Shown here one piece after another: positions 1 through 11,326 of a stretch of 64,000 nt of DNA. The position numbers and the translations under genes are program-made. This DNA is from Huaxiibacter chinensis. GTDB lineage: Bacteria > Pseudomonadota > Gammaproteobacteria > Enterobacterales > Enterobacteriaceae. The notes under the pieces are model-generated. The model did no database searches. It was given only the letters and a program-made list of their open reading frames with translations, and was not told where the DNA came from. Each line of letters starts with the position of its first letter. Position 1 is the stretch's first letter. The stretch covers positions 124,001-188,000 of the forward strand of contig NZ_JAJVHF010000003.1 of the NCBI RefSeq assembly GCF_022171985.1, written 5' to 3'.

Positions 1-582
1 TCCGCCGAGCTGTTTGGGCGTCAGGAAGCGCAGCAGCTGCTGGATCGCGTCACTCAGGAGATGCCAAAACTGACGGAAGACCTGGTCCCGGGCGTTGTGA
101 CATTAACCACGCTGCATAAAGTCCTGCAAAATCTGCTGGATGAGAAGGTGCCGATTCGCGATATGCGTACCATTCTGGAGACGCTTGCCGAGCACGCCCC
201 TCTGCAAAACGATCCGCACGAACTGACCGCCGTGGTTCGCGTGGCGCTGGGACGCGCGATTACGCAGCAGTGGTTCCCGGGAACCGGCGAAGTACAAGTT
301 ATTGGCCTGGATACCCCGCTGGAACGCTTGCTCCTGCAAGCCCTGCAGGGCGGTGGCGGGCTGGAGCCGGGTCTGGCGGATCGCCTGCTGGCACAAACAC
401 AAGAAGCGCTGGCGCGACAGGAGATGCTGGGCGCACCGCCGGTATTGCTGGTCAATCATGCGCTGCGTCCTCTGCTTTCACGCTTCCTGCGCCGCAGCCT
501 GACGCAGCTGGTTGTATTGTCGAACATGGAGTTGTCAGACAACCGCCATATTCGTATGACCGCCACCATTGGAGGCCAGTGA
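1..582 (+). CDS. flhA: Flagellar export protein FlhA, C-terminal part (5' end outside window)
   Basis: The frame is open from base 1, so the gene starts upstream; 193 codons are visible. They encode the end of the cytoplasmic domain of FlhA, the membrane gate of the flagellar type III export apparatus, which binds chaperone-substrate complexes. The visible part includes the well conserved stretch around VPGVVTLTTLHKVLQNLL and the RDMRTILE segment, both typical of the FHIPEP family. The stop codon overlaps the start of flhE by one base (TGATG), so the two genes are translated together, as in E. coli and Salmonella. Confidence 0.96.
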   Translation, partial: SAELFGRQEAQQLLDRVTQEMPKLTEDLVPGVVTLTTLHKVLQNLLDEKVPIRDMRTILETLAEHAPLQNDPHELTAVVRVALGRAITQQWFPGTGEVQVIGLDTPLERLLLQALQGGGGLEPGLADRLLAQTQEALARQEMLGAPPVLLVNHALRPLLSRFLRRSLTQLVVLSNMELSDNRHIRMTATIGGQ

Positions 583-974
583 TGCGTAAATGGCTCTGGA
601 TTTTACTCTTCCCGTTGATGGCACATGCCGCCGGAGAAGGCGCGTGGCAGGCAAGCAGTACGGGGATCACCCTGAGCAATCGGGGCGTGGCTGCTTCCTC
701 GCGTCCGCTTGCCGCTGGTGAACAGGTGTCCGGTTTAATGACGCTGGTGGTCTGGCGCTATCAGCTGATTGGCCCGACCCCGGCAGGCCTGCGGGTGCGG
801 CTATGTTCCCAGACGCGCTGCACCGAGCTGGACGGTGAAAGCGGTACAACGCACGCTTTTACCGGCGTGCCCGCCATTGAGCCGCTGCGCTTTATCTGGG
901 AAGTTCCCGGTGGGGGACGTCTGATCCCTGCCCTGAAAGTGCAAAGTAACCAGGTGATTGTTAACTACCGCTAA
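582..974 (+). CDS. flhE: Flagellar protein FlhE (periplasmic)
   Basis: A 130-residue protein with a signal peptide at residues 1-16 (MRKWLWILLFPLMAHA), so it should be exported to the periplasm. In Salmonella and E. coli, FlhE is reported to limit proton leakage through the flagellar export gate; it is not needed to build the filament. The ATG overlaps the flhA stop by one base, which fixes the start. Two cysteines in the middle (LCSQTRC) could form a disulfide. It is the last gene of the flhBAE operon. An inverted repeat follows the stop (about 993-1017) but has no T-run. Confidence 0.93.
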   Translation: MRKWLWILLFPLMAHAAGEGAWQASSTGITLSNRGVAASSRPLAAGEQVSGLMTLVVWRYQLIGPTPAGLRVRLCSQTRCTELDGESGTTHAFTGVPAIEPLRFIWEVPGGGRLIPALKVQSNQVIVNYR

Positions 975-1235
975 TTGCCTGTCTTTTCACCAGTCATCAG
1001 GTGATTCTGATGACTGGCTCGCAAAATATGACCCTGCCTTTTGATGCAAAAGAAACGCTGTTTTATAAATCAGTGACACGCGTAGCGATACTCTTTGCAT
1101 TTTTGCCATCGCCTCCCGCGTGATGGCAGAAACAGAAAGGTATCAACACATCGATACTTTTACTGTAGCCGTGTAAAAACTCCCGGACGAGATTTGCTTA
1201 CAGGGAGTCTCCCAACACTTAAAGGGTTGACGGCA
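975..1235 (+). promoter_or_regulatory. flhE-rhiT spacer with candidate KdgR-type operator
   Basis: This 261-base gap holds no convincing gene. A perfect inverted repeat at about 993-1017 lacks a T-run. At 1048-1066, AAAGAAACGCTGTTTTATA fits the KdgR operator pattern (GAAA, six bases, TTTC) with one mismatch. KdgR is the known repressor of pectin-degradation genes, including rhiTN in Dickeya, so the match makes functional sense. It is one imperfect hit found by eye and should be treated as a candidate. Confidence 0.35.
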
Positions 1236-2819
1236 ATGAAAACACGTAAAATAGGACTCGCAAATTATCTTGCTTATGGGTCGGGCGATTTTCTGGGAGC
1301 GGGCACGACAGCGCTGACCGCCGCCTGGCTATTGTACTTCTACACAACCTTCTGTGGACTCACGCCGATAGAGGCGACCTTTATCTTTGCCGCCGCAAGG
1401 GTGCTTGATGCGGTTGTCAGCCCGTTAATGGGTTTCCTTACCGATAATTTCGGCACCACCTGGCTTGGCAAACGCTTTGGCAGACGTAAGTTCTTTATCC
1501 TGCTGGGTATTCCGTTCGTGTTCAGCTACTCATTAATGTGGGTCGGGGACATGAGCTTCTGGTATTACCTTCTCACCTACCTGATCTTTGATATCGTCTA
1601 CACCATGATTCTGGTCCCGTACGAAACGCTGGTGCCGGAAATGACCGACGATTTTAAACAAAAAACCAAATTCTCCGGTGCCCGTATCTCAATGGCGCAG
1701 ATGTCGGCTATCTTAGCCTCCTTCCTGCCAGGCATTCTGCTGACGCATTTCGGTAAAGATAATGCGGTCTCTTTCTTCTACGCGAGCCTGGTCTTCTCGG
1801 TGCTGTGCGCGATGATGCTGACCTTTGTCTGGTTCTTCACCTGGGAACGTCCGCGTGAAGAGTGGTCTGAAGCTGCGCTGCGCGCAGAAGAGGAGAAGAA
1901 AAAACTGACGCTGGGCCAGAGCCTGAATCGCCTGTTCGTCGAGTTAAGCTCCACGCTGCGGGTGAAGATTTTCCGCCAGCATCTGGGGATGTATCTGGGG
2001 GGCTATATTGCCCAGGACGTCTTCAACGCGGTCTTTACCTACTACGTGGTGTTCGTGCTGATGCAGGAAGCGTCAGTGGCTTCAAACCTGCTGGGCACCA
2101 TGGCTATATTCCAGTTTATTGCCGTTATCGCCATGATACCGCTGTGCATCCGCTTTGGACCGGCACCGTCGTATCGCATGGTGGTGGTGCTGTTTGGCCT
2201 GGCGTCTGTCTCTTACGCCGTGCTCTATTACGCCGGGCTGAGCGACGTTTACGCTCTGCTGCTGCTGGTCTCTGCGGTTGCCGGTTTAGGTCGCGGGGGG
2301 ATCAACTATGTGCCCTGGAACATCTACACCTATATTGCCGATGTGGATGAGGTCATTACCGGGCAGCGCCGTGAAGGGATCTTCGCCGGTATTATGACCC
2401 TGACCCGTAAAGCCTCACAGGCTGGCGCCATCATGCTGGTCGGGATCGTCATGCAGATGTCCGGCTTCGTGAGCGGACAGAAAACGCAGCCTGAGGAAGT
2501 CAGCCACACCATTCTGATGATCCTGAGCGTCGGGACCATTCTGGTACTGATTTGTGGCTTCCTGGTCTCGCTGCGCTTCAAACTCAATCTTCAAACCCAC
2601 AGTACCCTTCGCGAAGAGACCGCCAAAATGCGTGAGTCTGGTCATGCCATGCCGGAAACCGCGACGCCGGAGGCGCGAGCTACCGTTGAACTGCTGGCCG
2701 GTATGCCGTACGAATCATTGTGGGGAAACAACAATATTGGTTATCTGAATCGTAATAAACCGGTTGCACCTTCCCTGAAGGATCGCGCGGTACTGAATTC
2801 GACATATCACAGAGGTTAA
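1236..2819 (+). CDS. rhiT: GPH-family sugar:cation symporter, RhiT-like rhamnogalacturonide transporter
   Basis: A 527-residue, strongly hydrophobic protein of the glycoside-pentoside-hexuronide (MelB/YicJ) branch of the major facilitator superfamily, with about 12 membrane segments. The N-terminal NYLAYGSGDF and the loop GKRFGRRKFF between helices 2 and 3 are typical of the family. Family members are usually near 460 residues; here there is a hydrophilic C-terminal tail of some 60 residues. I chose the ATG at 1236, because upstream in-frame codons give an implausible leader. The next gene, four bases away, is a GH105 unsaturated rhamnogalacturonyl hydrolase. This is the arrangement of rhiTN in Dickeya, so import of unsaturated rhamnogalacturonides is likely. 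Substrate is inferred from context. Confidence 0.85.
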   Translation: MKTRKIGLANYLAYGSGDFLGAGTTALTAAWLLYFYTTFCGLTPIEATFIFAAARVLDAVVSPLMGFLTDNFGTTWLGKRFGRRKFFILLGIPFVFSYSLMWVGDMSFWYYLLTYLIFDIVYTMILVPYETLVPEMTDDFKQKTKFSGARISMAQMSAILASFLPGILLTHFGKDNAVSFFYASLVFSVLCAMMLTFVWFFTWERPREEWSEAALRAEEEKKKLTLGQSLNRLFVELSSTLRVKIFRQHLGMYLGGYIAQDVFNAVFTYYVVFVLMQEASVASNLLGTMAIFQFIAVIAMIPLCIRFGPAPSYRMVVVLFGLASVSYAVLYYAGLSDVYALLLLVSAVAGLGRGGINYVPWNIYTYIADVDEVITGQRREGIFAGIMTLTRKASQAGAIMLVGIVMQMSGFVSGQKTQPEEVSHTILMILSVGTILVLICGFLVSLRFKLNLQTHSTLREETAKMRESGHAMPETATPEARATVELLAGMPYESLWGNNNIGYLNRNKPVAPSLKDRAVLNSTYHRG

Positions 2820-2823
2820 GAAT

Positions 2824-3963
2824 ATGAAGGTTTGGCCTGTCAAACATAGCCCATTACTGCGTCAGCCAGAGCATTTCATTGCCCGGGATGAACTGAAATC
2901 GTTGATTGAGAAGGTGACATTTAGCCTGGTCAATATCCACGATAAAACCGGCGAATTTCTGCTGCGGCTGGACGACGGGCGCGTTATCGACACCAAAGGA
3001 TGGGCGGGTTGGGAATGGACGCACGGTGTGGGCCTCTACGGTATCTGGCAGTATTACTGCCAGACCGGGGATGCTGCCATGCGCGCCATTATCGACAACT
3101 GGTTTACCGATCGCTTCGCGGAAGGCGCCACGACCAAAAACGTGAATACCATGGCCCCGTTCCTGACGCTTGCCTACTGCTACGAAGAGAAGCCCACCCC
3201 AGCCTGGCTGCCGTGGCTGGAGAGCTGGGCGGAATGGGCCATGAACGAGATGCCGCGCACGGATCACGGCGGCATGCAGCACATTACGCTGGCGGAAGAG
3301 AATCATCAACAGATGTGGGATGACACCCTGATGATGACGGTTCTGCCGCTGGCGAAGATTGGTAAGTTGCTCAATCGCCCGGAGTATGTGGAAGAAGCGA
3401 TCTATCAGTTCTTGCTGCACGTACAGAATCTGATGGATCGGGAGACGGGTCTGTGGTTCCACGGCTGGAACTACGACGGGCAGCATAACTTTGCGAAAGC
3501 ACGCTGGGCGCGCGGTAACAGCTGGCTGACCATCGTTATCCCGGACTTCCTGGAACTGGTGGACTTACCGGAGAACAGTGCGGTTCGCCGTTATCTGGTC
3601 CAGGTATTGAATGCGCAAATCGCGGCGCTGGCCAAATGTCAGGATGAGAGCGGGTTGTGGCATACCCTGCTCGACGATCCTGACTCCTATCTTGAAGCAT
3701 CGGCGACGGCAGGCTTTGCCTACGGAATTCTGAAAGCCGTGCGCAAGCGCTATGTCGGGGCGGAGTATGCAGAGGTCGCTGAGAAGGCGATTCGTGGCAT
3801 CGTGAAAAACATTTCACCTGAAGGGGAGTTGCTCCAGACGTCATTTGGCACCGGCATGGGTAGCAATCTGGAGTTCTATCGCCAGATCCCGTTAACGTCT
3901 ATGCCTTACGGTCAGGCCATGGCGATTTTGTGTTTAACGGAGTATTTGAGAAAGTATTTCTGA
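2824..3963 (+). CDS. rhiN: GH105 unsaturated rhamnogalacturonyl hydrolase, RhiN-like
   Basis: A 379-residue cytoplasmic (alpha/alpha)6-barrel protein of glycoside hydrolase family 105, close to the usual family length. It should remove the terminal unsaturated galacturonyl residue from rhamnogalacturonan fragments made by pectin lyases. Typical signs are the Trp-rich GWAGWEWTHGVGLYGIW segment (about residues 58-75) and QMWDDTLMM (about 160-168), which carries an acidic pair expected in the active site. No signal peptide is seen, consistent with acting on sugar already imported by the transporter encoded four bases upstream. A bidirectional terminator follows directly. No pectin lyase gene lies nearby, so polymer breakdown must be encoded elsewhere or done by other organisms. 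Confidence 0.88.
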   Translation: MKVWPVKHSPLLRQPEHFIARDELKSLIEKVTFSLVNIHDKTGEFLLRLDDGRVIDTKGWAGWEWTHGVGLYGIWQYYCQTGDAAMRAIIDNWFTDRFAEGATTKNVNTMAPFLTLAYCYEEKPTPAWLPWLESWAEWAMNEMPRTDHGGMQHITLAEENHQQMWDDTLMMTVLPLAKIGKLLNRPEYVEEAIYQFLLHVQNLMDRETGLWFHGWNYDGQHNFAKARWARGNSWLTIVIPDFLELVDLPENSAVRRYLVQVLNAQIAALAKCQDESGLWHTLLDDPDSYLEASATAGFAYGILKAVRKRYVGAEYAEVAEKAIRGIVKNISPEGELLQTSFGTGMGSNLEFYRQIPLTSMPYGQAMAILCLTEYLRKYF

Positions 3964-3967
3964 TAAT

Positions 3968-3996
3968 AAAAAACCCGGCGATTGCCGGGTTTTTTA
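3968..3996. terminator. Bidirectional rho-independent terminator between rhiN-like gene and argS
   Basis: The stem AACCCGGC / GCCGGGTT with a four-base loop is flanked by an A-run on the left and a T-run on the right. It can therefore end both the rightward rhiTN transcript and the leftward argS transcript. Confidence 0.85.
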
Positions 3997-4007
3997 TTTG
4001 CCTGCGA

Positions 4008-5741
4008 TTACATACGCTCTACGGTTTCAATGCCGAGCGTATCCAGACCCAGCTTCAGCGTTTTCGCGGTAAGCTGCGCCAGTTTCAGGCGGCTGTTGCG
4101 GATCTCTTCGTTCTCTGCGGTGAGAATAGGGCAGTGTTCGTAGAAGCCTGAGAACAATCCCGCCAGGTCGTACAGGTAAGCACACATCACATGCGGAGTA
4201 CCTTCGCGCGCGACCACGGTGAGCGTCTCTTCAAACTGCAACAGACGCGCCGCGAGCTGGGCTTCACGATCTTCGTTGATAACGACGAGCGCGTGGTCCA
4301 GCGTGCTTTCATCGATATTGGCTTTACGGAATACAGAGAGTACGCGGGTGTAGGCGTACTGCATATAAGGCGCCGTGTTCCCTTCAAAGGCCAGCATGTT
4401 ATCCCAGTCAAACACGTAGTCTGTGGTACGGTTTTTTGACAAGTCGGCATATTTAACCGCGCCAATACCGACCACGTTCGCCAGTTTTTCCAGCTCGTCT
4501 GCGGACATATCCGGGTTCTTTTCCGCCACCAGACGACGGGCGCGTTCCAGCGCTTCGTCCAGAAGATCGGACAGCTTCACCGTACCGCCCGCACGGGTTT
4601 TAAACGGCTTGCCGTCTTTTCCGAGCATCATGCCGAACATGTGGTGCTCCAGCGGAACGGAATCCGGCACGTAGCCCGCTTTGCGCACGATGGTCCACGC
4701 CTGCATCAGGTGCTGGTGCTGGCGGGAGTCGATGTAATACAACACGCGATCGGCGTGCAGCGTTTCGTAGCGGTACTTCGCGCAGGCAATGTCGGTGGTG
4801 GTATAGAGATAGCCGCCATCTTTTTTACGGATGATAACGCCCATCGGTTCGCCGTCTTTGTTCTTGTATTCATCCAGGAAGACGACCGTTGCGCCTTCGC
4901 TTTCCACCGCCAGCCCTTTGGCGGTTAAATCTTCAACGATACCCGGCAGCATCGGGTTGTACAGGCTTTCACCCATGACATCATCACGCGTCAGGGTCAC
5001 ATTCAGACGGTTGTAGGTGAGCTGATTCTGGGACATGGTGATGTCAACCAGCTTGCGCCACATTTCGCGGAAGTAGGCGTCGCCACCCTGTAACTTCACC
5101 ACGTAGCTACGGGCGCGTTCAGCAAAGGCTTCGTCCTCGTCGTAATGCTTTTTCGCATCACGATAGAAACCTTCCAGATCGGCCAGCGCCATTTCGCCGG
5201 CATTTTCCTGCTGCTGCTTTTCGAGCCAGGCGATAAGCATCCCGAACTGCGTACCCCAGTCGCCAACGTGGTTAGCGCGAATGACTTTGTGCCCCAGGAA
5301 TTCGAGCGTACGAACCGCAGCATCGCCGATAATGGTTGAACGCAGGTGGCCTACGTGCATCTCTTTGGCGACGTTGGGTGCCGAGTAGTCAACCACCACA
5401 GTCTGCACATCGGGTTGAGCAACGCCCAGGCGATCCGACTTGAGTGCGTCATCAACGTGACGCGCCAGGAATGCAGGCTCCAGGAAGATATTGATAAAGC
5501 CCGGCCCGGCAATTTCCGTTTTGCTGGCGATACCGTCAAGATCCAGATGCGTCAGCACCAGCTCAGCGAGTTGTCGTGGCGGCATGCCCAGTTTTTTCGC
5601 TACGGCCATCACGCCATTGGCCTGATAGTCACCAAACTGTACTTTTGCTGACTGACGAACCTGCGGTTCGCAATCCGCAGGGGCGCCTGCGGCAATCAGT
5701 GCCTGACTGACTTTTTCGGAGAGAAGAGCCTGAATATTCAC
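4008..5741 (-). CDS. argS: Arginyl-tRNA synthetase
   Basis: A 577-residue class I aminoacyl-tRNA synthetase that charges tRNA-Arg with arginine in the cytoplasm. The HIGH motif appears as HVGH within [18 protein letters not shown] (about residues 120-137). The KMSKS loop is degenerate, as is usual for ArgRS. The N-terminal ArgRS-specific domain and the C-terminal DALR anticodon-binding domain (ending ETVERM) are complete. Length matches E. coli ArgS. It is transcribed alone, back to back with yecM. Confidence 0.98.
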   Translation of the reverse strand: MNIQALLSEKVSQALIAAGAPADCEPQVRQSAKVQFGDYQANGVMAVAKKLGMPPRQLAELVLTHLDLDGIASKTEIAGPGFINIFLEPAFLARHVDDALKSDRLGVAQPDVQTVVVDYSAPNVAKEMHVGHLRSTIIGDAAVRTLEFLGHKVIRANHVGDWGTQFGMLIAWLEKQQQENAGEMALADLEGFYRDAKKHYDEDEAFAERARSYVVKLQGGDAYFREMWRKLVDITMSQNQLTYNRLNVTLTRDDVMGESLYNPMLPGIVEDLTAKGLAVESEGATVVFLDEYKNKDGEPMGVIIRKKDGGYLYTTTDIACAKYRYETLHADRVLYYIDSRQHQHLMQAWTIVRKAGYVPDSVPLEHHMFGMMLGKDGKPFKTRAGGTVKLSDLLDEALERARRLVAEKNPDMSADELEKLANVVGIGAVKYADLSKNRTTDYVFDWDNMLAFEGNTAPYMQYAYTRVLSVFRKANIDESTLDHALVVINEDREAQLAARLLQFEETLTVVAREGTPHVMCAYLYDLAGLFSGFYEHCPILTAENEEIRNSRLKLAQLTAKTLKLGLDTLGIETVERM

Positions 5742-5979
5742 CTGGATACCTTACCTTATTGATGAGGGTTAACGACCACCCGCACCCGTTTTAGAATTTA
5801 GGGCGGGAGTATACTGCAAATGGCACCTGGCGTCAGCATTGCAGGCGCTCAACAGTGCGCAGAAATTAAGCAAAGCAAAGCTGCATAAACATGCAGAGAA
5901 GAAAGGGACAAATTGACGGTTGGTTAGGGCTGCTCAACAGAGTAAATTAACGGTTTTGTACGTGGATGAGAGAACCCTG
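5742..5979. promoter_or_regulatory. argS-yecM divergent promoter region
   Basis: This 238-base spacer separates divergent genes and should contain both promoters. An in-frame TTG at 5920 could extend YecM by 20 residues, but the extension has no family match. I see no clear operator or additional gene here. Confidence 0.5.
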
Positions 5980-6540
5980 ATGGCGCACTGGCAAACCCTT
6001 GACGAACTGCATGATATTTCCGCAGATTTACCACGATTCACCCTGGCGTTCACAGAACTTGCCACCCGATTGGGGCTGGATATTGCGCCTCTTGATGCCG
6101 ATCACATCTCTTTGCGCTGCCATCAAAATGCAACAGCGGAACGCTGGCGTCGCGGATTTGAACAGTGCGGAGAGCTGCTCTCTGAAAACATCATCAACGG
6201 GCGTCCTATCTGCCTGTTCAGGTTGCACGAGCCCGTCTGCGTCGCGCACTGGCAGTTCACTGTTATTGAGCTGCCCTGGCCGGGTGAAAAACGCTATCCC
6301 CACGAAGGCTGGGAGCATATCGAGATTGTGCTGCCGGGCGATCCGGACACGCTGAATGCGCGTGCGCTCGCGCTGCTGTCTGATGAAGGCTTAAGCAAAC
6401 CGGGCATTTTTGTTAAAACCAGCTCACCGAAGGGCGAGCGTGAGCGATTACCGAACCCGACGCTTGCGGTAACCGATGGGCAGGTGACCGTTAAATTCCA
6501 TCCCTGGACGATTGAACAAATTGTTGCCAGCGAAGCCTGA
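5980..6540 (+). CDS. yecM: VOC-superfamily protein YecM
   Basis: A 186-residue cytoplasmic protein that matches E. coli YecM almost throughout. Conserved stretches include ADHISLRCHQNATAE and GWEHIEIVLPGD. The family adopts a fold like metal-binding isomerases and extradiol dioxygenases, but no reaction is established that I know of. I chose the ATG at 5980 because the protein then begins MAHWQTLDELHD, aligning with the E. coli start. An upstream TTG would add an unmatched leader. It reads away from argS. Confidence 0.93.
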   Translation: MAHWQTLDELHDISADLPRFTLAFTELATRLGLDIAPLDADHISLRCHQNATAERWRRGFEQCGELLSENIINGRPICLFRLHEPVCVAHWQFTVIELPWPGEKRYPHEGWEHIEIVLPGDPDTLNARALALLSDEGLSKPGIFVKTSSPKGERERLPNPTLAVTDGQVTVKFHPWTIEQIVASEA

Positions 6541-6616
6541 GCCTGTGACGTCGCGCCGGTTACTCCGTGAATCGGCATGGCAAAATGGCGCGTGACCAAA
6601 ATTTAAGGAGGAATGA

Positions 6617-7360
6617 ATGGCGCTGCTGGAGATATGTTGTTACAGCGCGGCGTGTGCTCTGACCGCACAACGCTGCGGAGCCGACCGCGTAGAACTCTGT
6701 GCTGCCCCAAAAGAGGGGGGGTTAACGCCGTCCTGGGGCGTGTTAAACGCGGTGCGCCAGACGGTGACCATTCCGGTTCATCCTATTATTCGCCCCCGTG
6801 GCGGAGATTTTTGTTATTCAGGCAGTGAATTTGACGCCATGCTCAATGATATCGCCCTCGTGCGCGAGCTGGGGTTTCCGGGTCTGGTAACGGGCCTGCT
6901 GGATGCGGATGGGCATGTGGATATGCCGCGTATGCGTCAAATTATGCAGGCCGCCGGGGGCCTGGCGGTTACTTTTCATCGAGCCTTTGATATGTGCGTC
7001 GATCCGCTACAAGCGTTTGAAAAGCTAGGTGAACTGGGTGTGGCGCGTATCCTCACCTCCGGTCAGCAATCCTCTGCTGAAAAAGGACTGCAATTAATTA
7101 CGGAACTAAAAGCACATTCCCGTGTTCCAATAATAATGGCGGGTGCAGGTGTTCGTGCCAGCAATCTGGAGATGTTTTTAAACGCAGGGGTTGAAGAGCT
7201 TCATAGCTCAGCGGGTAAGTGGATGCCTTCGCCCATGCGGTATCGCAATACAGGGTTGTCAATGTCGACTGACGCCGAAGCGGATGAGTACTCCCGCTAT
7301 AGCGTAGATGGAGAGTCGGTTGCGGTAATGAAATCGATGATTGACCGTTATCACGTGTAG
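6617..7360 (+). CDS. cutC: Copper homeostasis protein CutC
   Basis: A 247-residue TIM-barrel protein of the CutC family. The start is set by a strong AAGGAGGA ribosome-binding site 6-7 bases before the ATG. The N-terminal [22 protein letters not shown] contains several cysteines, and the barrel motifs [14 protein letters not shown] and VTFHRAFD are intact. CutC was linked to copper tolerance in E. coli, but its molecular role remains debated. A terminator at 7417-7449 ends the transcript before the convergent cmoB. Confidence 0.96.
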   Translation: MALLEICCYSAACALTAQRCGADRVELCAAPKEGGLTPSWGVLNAVRQTVTIPVHPIIRPRGGDFCYSGSEFDAMLNDIALVRELGFPGLVTGLLDADGHVDMPRMRQIMQAAGGLAVTFHRAFDMCVDPLQAFEKLGELGVARILTSGQQSSAEKGLQLITELKAHSRVPIIMAGAGVRASNLEMFLNAGVEELHSSAGKWMPSPMRYRNTGLSMSTDAEADEYSRYSVDGESVAVMKSMIDRYHV

Positions 7361-7416
7361 CAACGTAACGATTTTTACCGCGCATCATGTCGCCCAATAT
7401 GATGCTTGCTCGTACC

Positions 7417-7449
7417 AGGCCCCTGCAATTTCAACAGGGGCCTTTTTTT
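7417..7449 (+). terminator. Rho-independent terminator after cutC
   Basis: A nine-base perfect stem (AGGCCCCTG / CAGGGGCCT) is followed by a T-run of seven. It lies between the convergent genes cutC and cmoB. Confidence 0.85.
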
Positions 7450-7485
7450 CGCCTTAGCGCTCACCCGCAGTGGCGTCGCAGACGT

Positions 7486-9630
<2,145 letters not shown>

Positions 9631-9681
9631 ACAAACTTCCTTTTTTATTGGCAGATGGCACTTCTATGATAGGGGCTGTAA

Positions 9682-10500
9682 TTAGAAAAGAGAAGATTGT
9701 TGTGGAATGGACGGCGGCTGACCGACCGACGGAACCGCGCGCTGCAAGGCGTGCCAAAGAACATCGACCAGTTGCGGCGCCTGGGCGATATCCGGCGTGT
9801 GCAAAAAGAGGTAGGGCGTGGTGGTTTGTTCCCATTTCGGCAACGTTTGCAGCCAGACGGCGAATAACGCCTGGTTTTGCTGCATGTTATCGCTGCCGAT
9901 AAACCTCACCATGGGGTTTTGCGCCGTCAGGACGGCATGAACGGGAACTTTGGGTTTTTTACGCTGGGCCTCGATGATGGCTTCGCTATGGGGGATGGCG
10001 CTGTGTACGGGGCGGCTGTCGAGAATAACGCGATTGACTCCCCGCTCATGCAGTCCACGATTAAGCGCTATTTCAGCCTCTCCCTTGGCGAAAAACGCCT
10101 GATGTCTGACTTCAACACCATAGGTAAATTCGCGGGGCAGGGCGTCAAGAAACGACCATAACGCCGGCAGATCCCGGGGACCAAAGGTCGCCGGTAATTG
10201 CAGCCAGTATTGTCCAATACGCCCGGCCAGCGGCGATAGACGGTTGAAAAACGCCTCGGTTAAATCACCGCAGTTGCGCAGCGCCGCATTATGGGAGATG
10301 GTGGCCGGGAACTTGAAACAAAAGCGAAAATTATCGGTGGTCTGTGCATACCAGCGATCGACGATTTCTGCACGGGGCAGGGCATAAAGTGTGGTATTGC
10401 CCTCAACGCAGTTAAAGTATTGCGCATACTCTTCAAGGCTGGTGATCCCGAGCCGCACCCATTTCGGGTGCGACCACTGGGGCAGGCCCACGTACATCAT
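9682..10500 (-). CDS. yecE: DUF72 family protein YecE
   Basis: A 272-residue TIM-barrel-like protein of the DUF72 family, full length and without signal peptide. Family signatures include [10 protein letters not shown] near the start, FKFPATISH and [11 protein letters not shown]. No reaction has been assigned. It overlaps the end of yecD by four bases, so yecD and yecE form one translation-coupled unit as in E. coli. Confidence 0.93.
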   Translation of the reverse strand: MMYVGLPQWSHPKWVRLGITSLEEYAQYFNCVEGNTTLYALPRAEIVDRWYAQTTDNFRFCFKFPATISHNAALRNCGDLTEAFFNRLSPLAGRIGQYWLQLPATFGPRDLPALWSFLDALPREFTYGVEVRHQAFFAKGEAEIALNRGLHERGVNRVILDSRPVHSAIPHSEAIIEAQRKKPKVPVHAVLTAQNPMVRFIGSDNMQQNQALFAVWLQTLPKWEQTTTPYLFLHTPDIAQAPQLVDVLWHALQRAVPSVGQPPSIPQQSSLF

Positions 10501-11063
10501 AGCGCGTTCAAAATCTCGTCGGTGGAACGCACATGACCCAGGCGAGGGAAGATGTGGGTCATACTGCCCTGGTGCTGTTCAGCGGAGCCTGCACTGCACG
10601 CATCTTCAGCGATGATCAGCTTAAAGCCCAGCTCCCAGGCGTTACGGGCGGTCGATTCCACGCCGATGTTAGTGGAGATCCCGCAGAGAATAATCGTATC
10701 AATGCCGCGGCGACGCAACTGAAGTTCCAGGTCGGTACCGTAGAACGCGCCCCACTGACGTTTAGTGACTTCGATATCGCTGTCCTGTTTGCCCAGCGCC
10801 GTGGGATAGGTCCACCAGTTTTCCGGTAAGGAGGCGCCAGGGACGGGGGCGTCGACAGGTTGTTTTAACGCGTCGGCGAAATCCGCCGACCAGCCGACCC
10901 GCACCAGGATGACCGGTGCGCCAGCGGTGCGGCATTTCTCTGCCAGACGGGCGGCGCGGGCCACTACGTCATCAGCGGTATAAGGGCCGCCAGCAAAAGG
11001 AAGAATGCCTTCCTGGAGGTCAATGACCACGAGGGCGGTTTTGGCAGCGTCGAGTGTAAACAT
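10497..11063 (-). CDS. yecD: Isochorismatase-family protein YecD
   Basis: A 188-residue protein of the isochorismatase-like (cysteine hydrolase) superfamily. I chose the ATG at 11063, which gives [19 protein letters not shown] and the E. coli length; a longer in-frame reading has an implausible leader. The Asp motif VVIDLQEG is present. Where family enzymes carry the nucleophilic Cys (usually TNICVE), this protein reads [11 protein letters not shown], with Gly instead. As I recall, E. coli YecD also has Gly there, so either the family is non-catalytic or uses another residue. It overlaps yecE by four bases. Confidence 0.93.
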   Translation of the reverse strand: MFTLDAAKTALVVIDLQEGILPFAGGPYTADDVVARAARLAEKCRTAGAPVILVRVGWSADFADALKQPVDAPVPGASLPENWWTYPTALGKQDSDIEVTKRQWGAFYGTDLELQLRRRGIDTIILCGISTNIGVESTARNAWELGFKLIIAEDACSAGSAEQHQGSMTHIFPRLGHVRSTDEILNAL

Positions 11064-11197
11064 GATAACTCCGGTTAAATGAATTGCTTCGTCACACCTT
11101 ACGACGAGAAAGCCTGTTGAAGATCGGATAATTTTGTTAATTTTTGTGAGAATGCGCAATAAGAGCGCAGCAATCGCGCCTCTGGCGCGCTTCTCTC

Positions 11198-11226
11198 TTA
11201 TCGTGCGGCGGAATTTCCAGTATAAT
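11198..11226 (+). promoter_or_regulatory. Likely sigma-70 promoter of aspS
   Basis: TTATCG, 17 bases, then a perfect TATAAT (11221-11226) lies about 100 bases before the aspS start. It sits in the 263-base spacer between divergent yecD and aspS. No gene is seen in the rest of the spacer. Confidence 0.6.
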
Positions 11227-11326
11227 AGCCGCCTTTTTTCACCCATTAGTGACATACAGAAAGCTGCGACATAGTGGCCTGTTCAACAGGCGACATTTAG
11301 CCTGCGGCTAAATTAAGGGATATCTC

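Noticed and set aside
2854..3486. 210-codon open frame antisense to the GH105 gene
   Set aside because: It lies wholly within a well supported gene on the other strand and matches no family.
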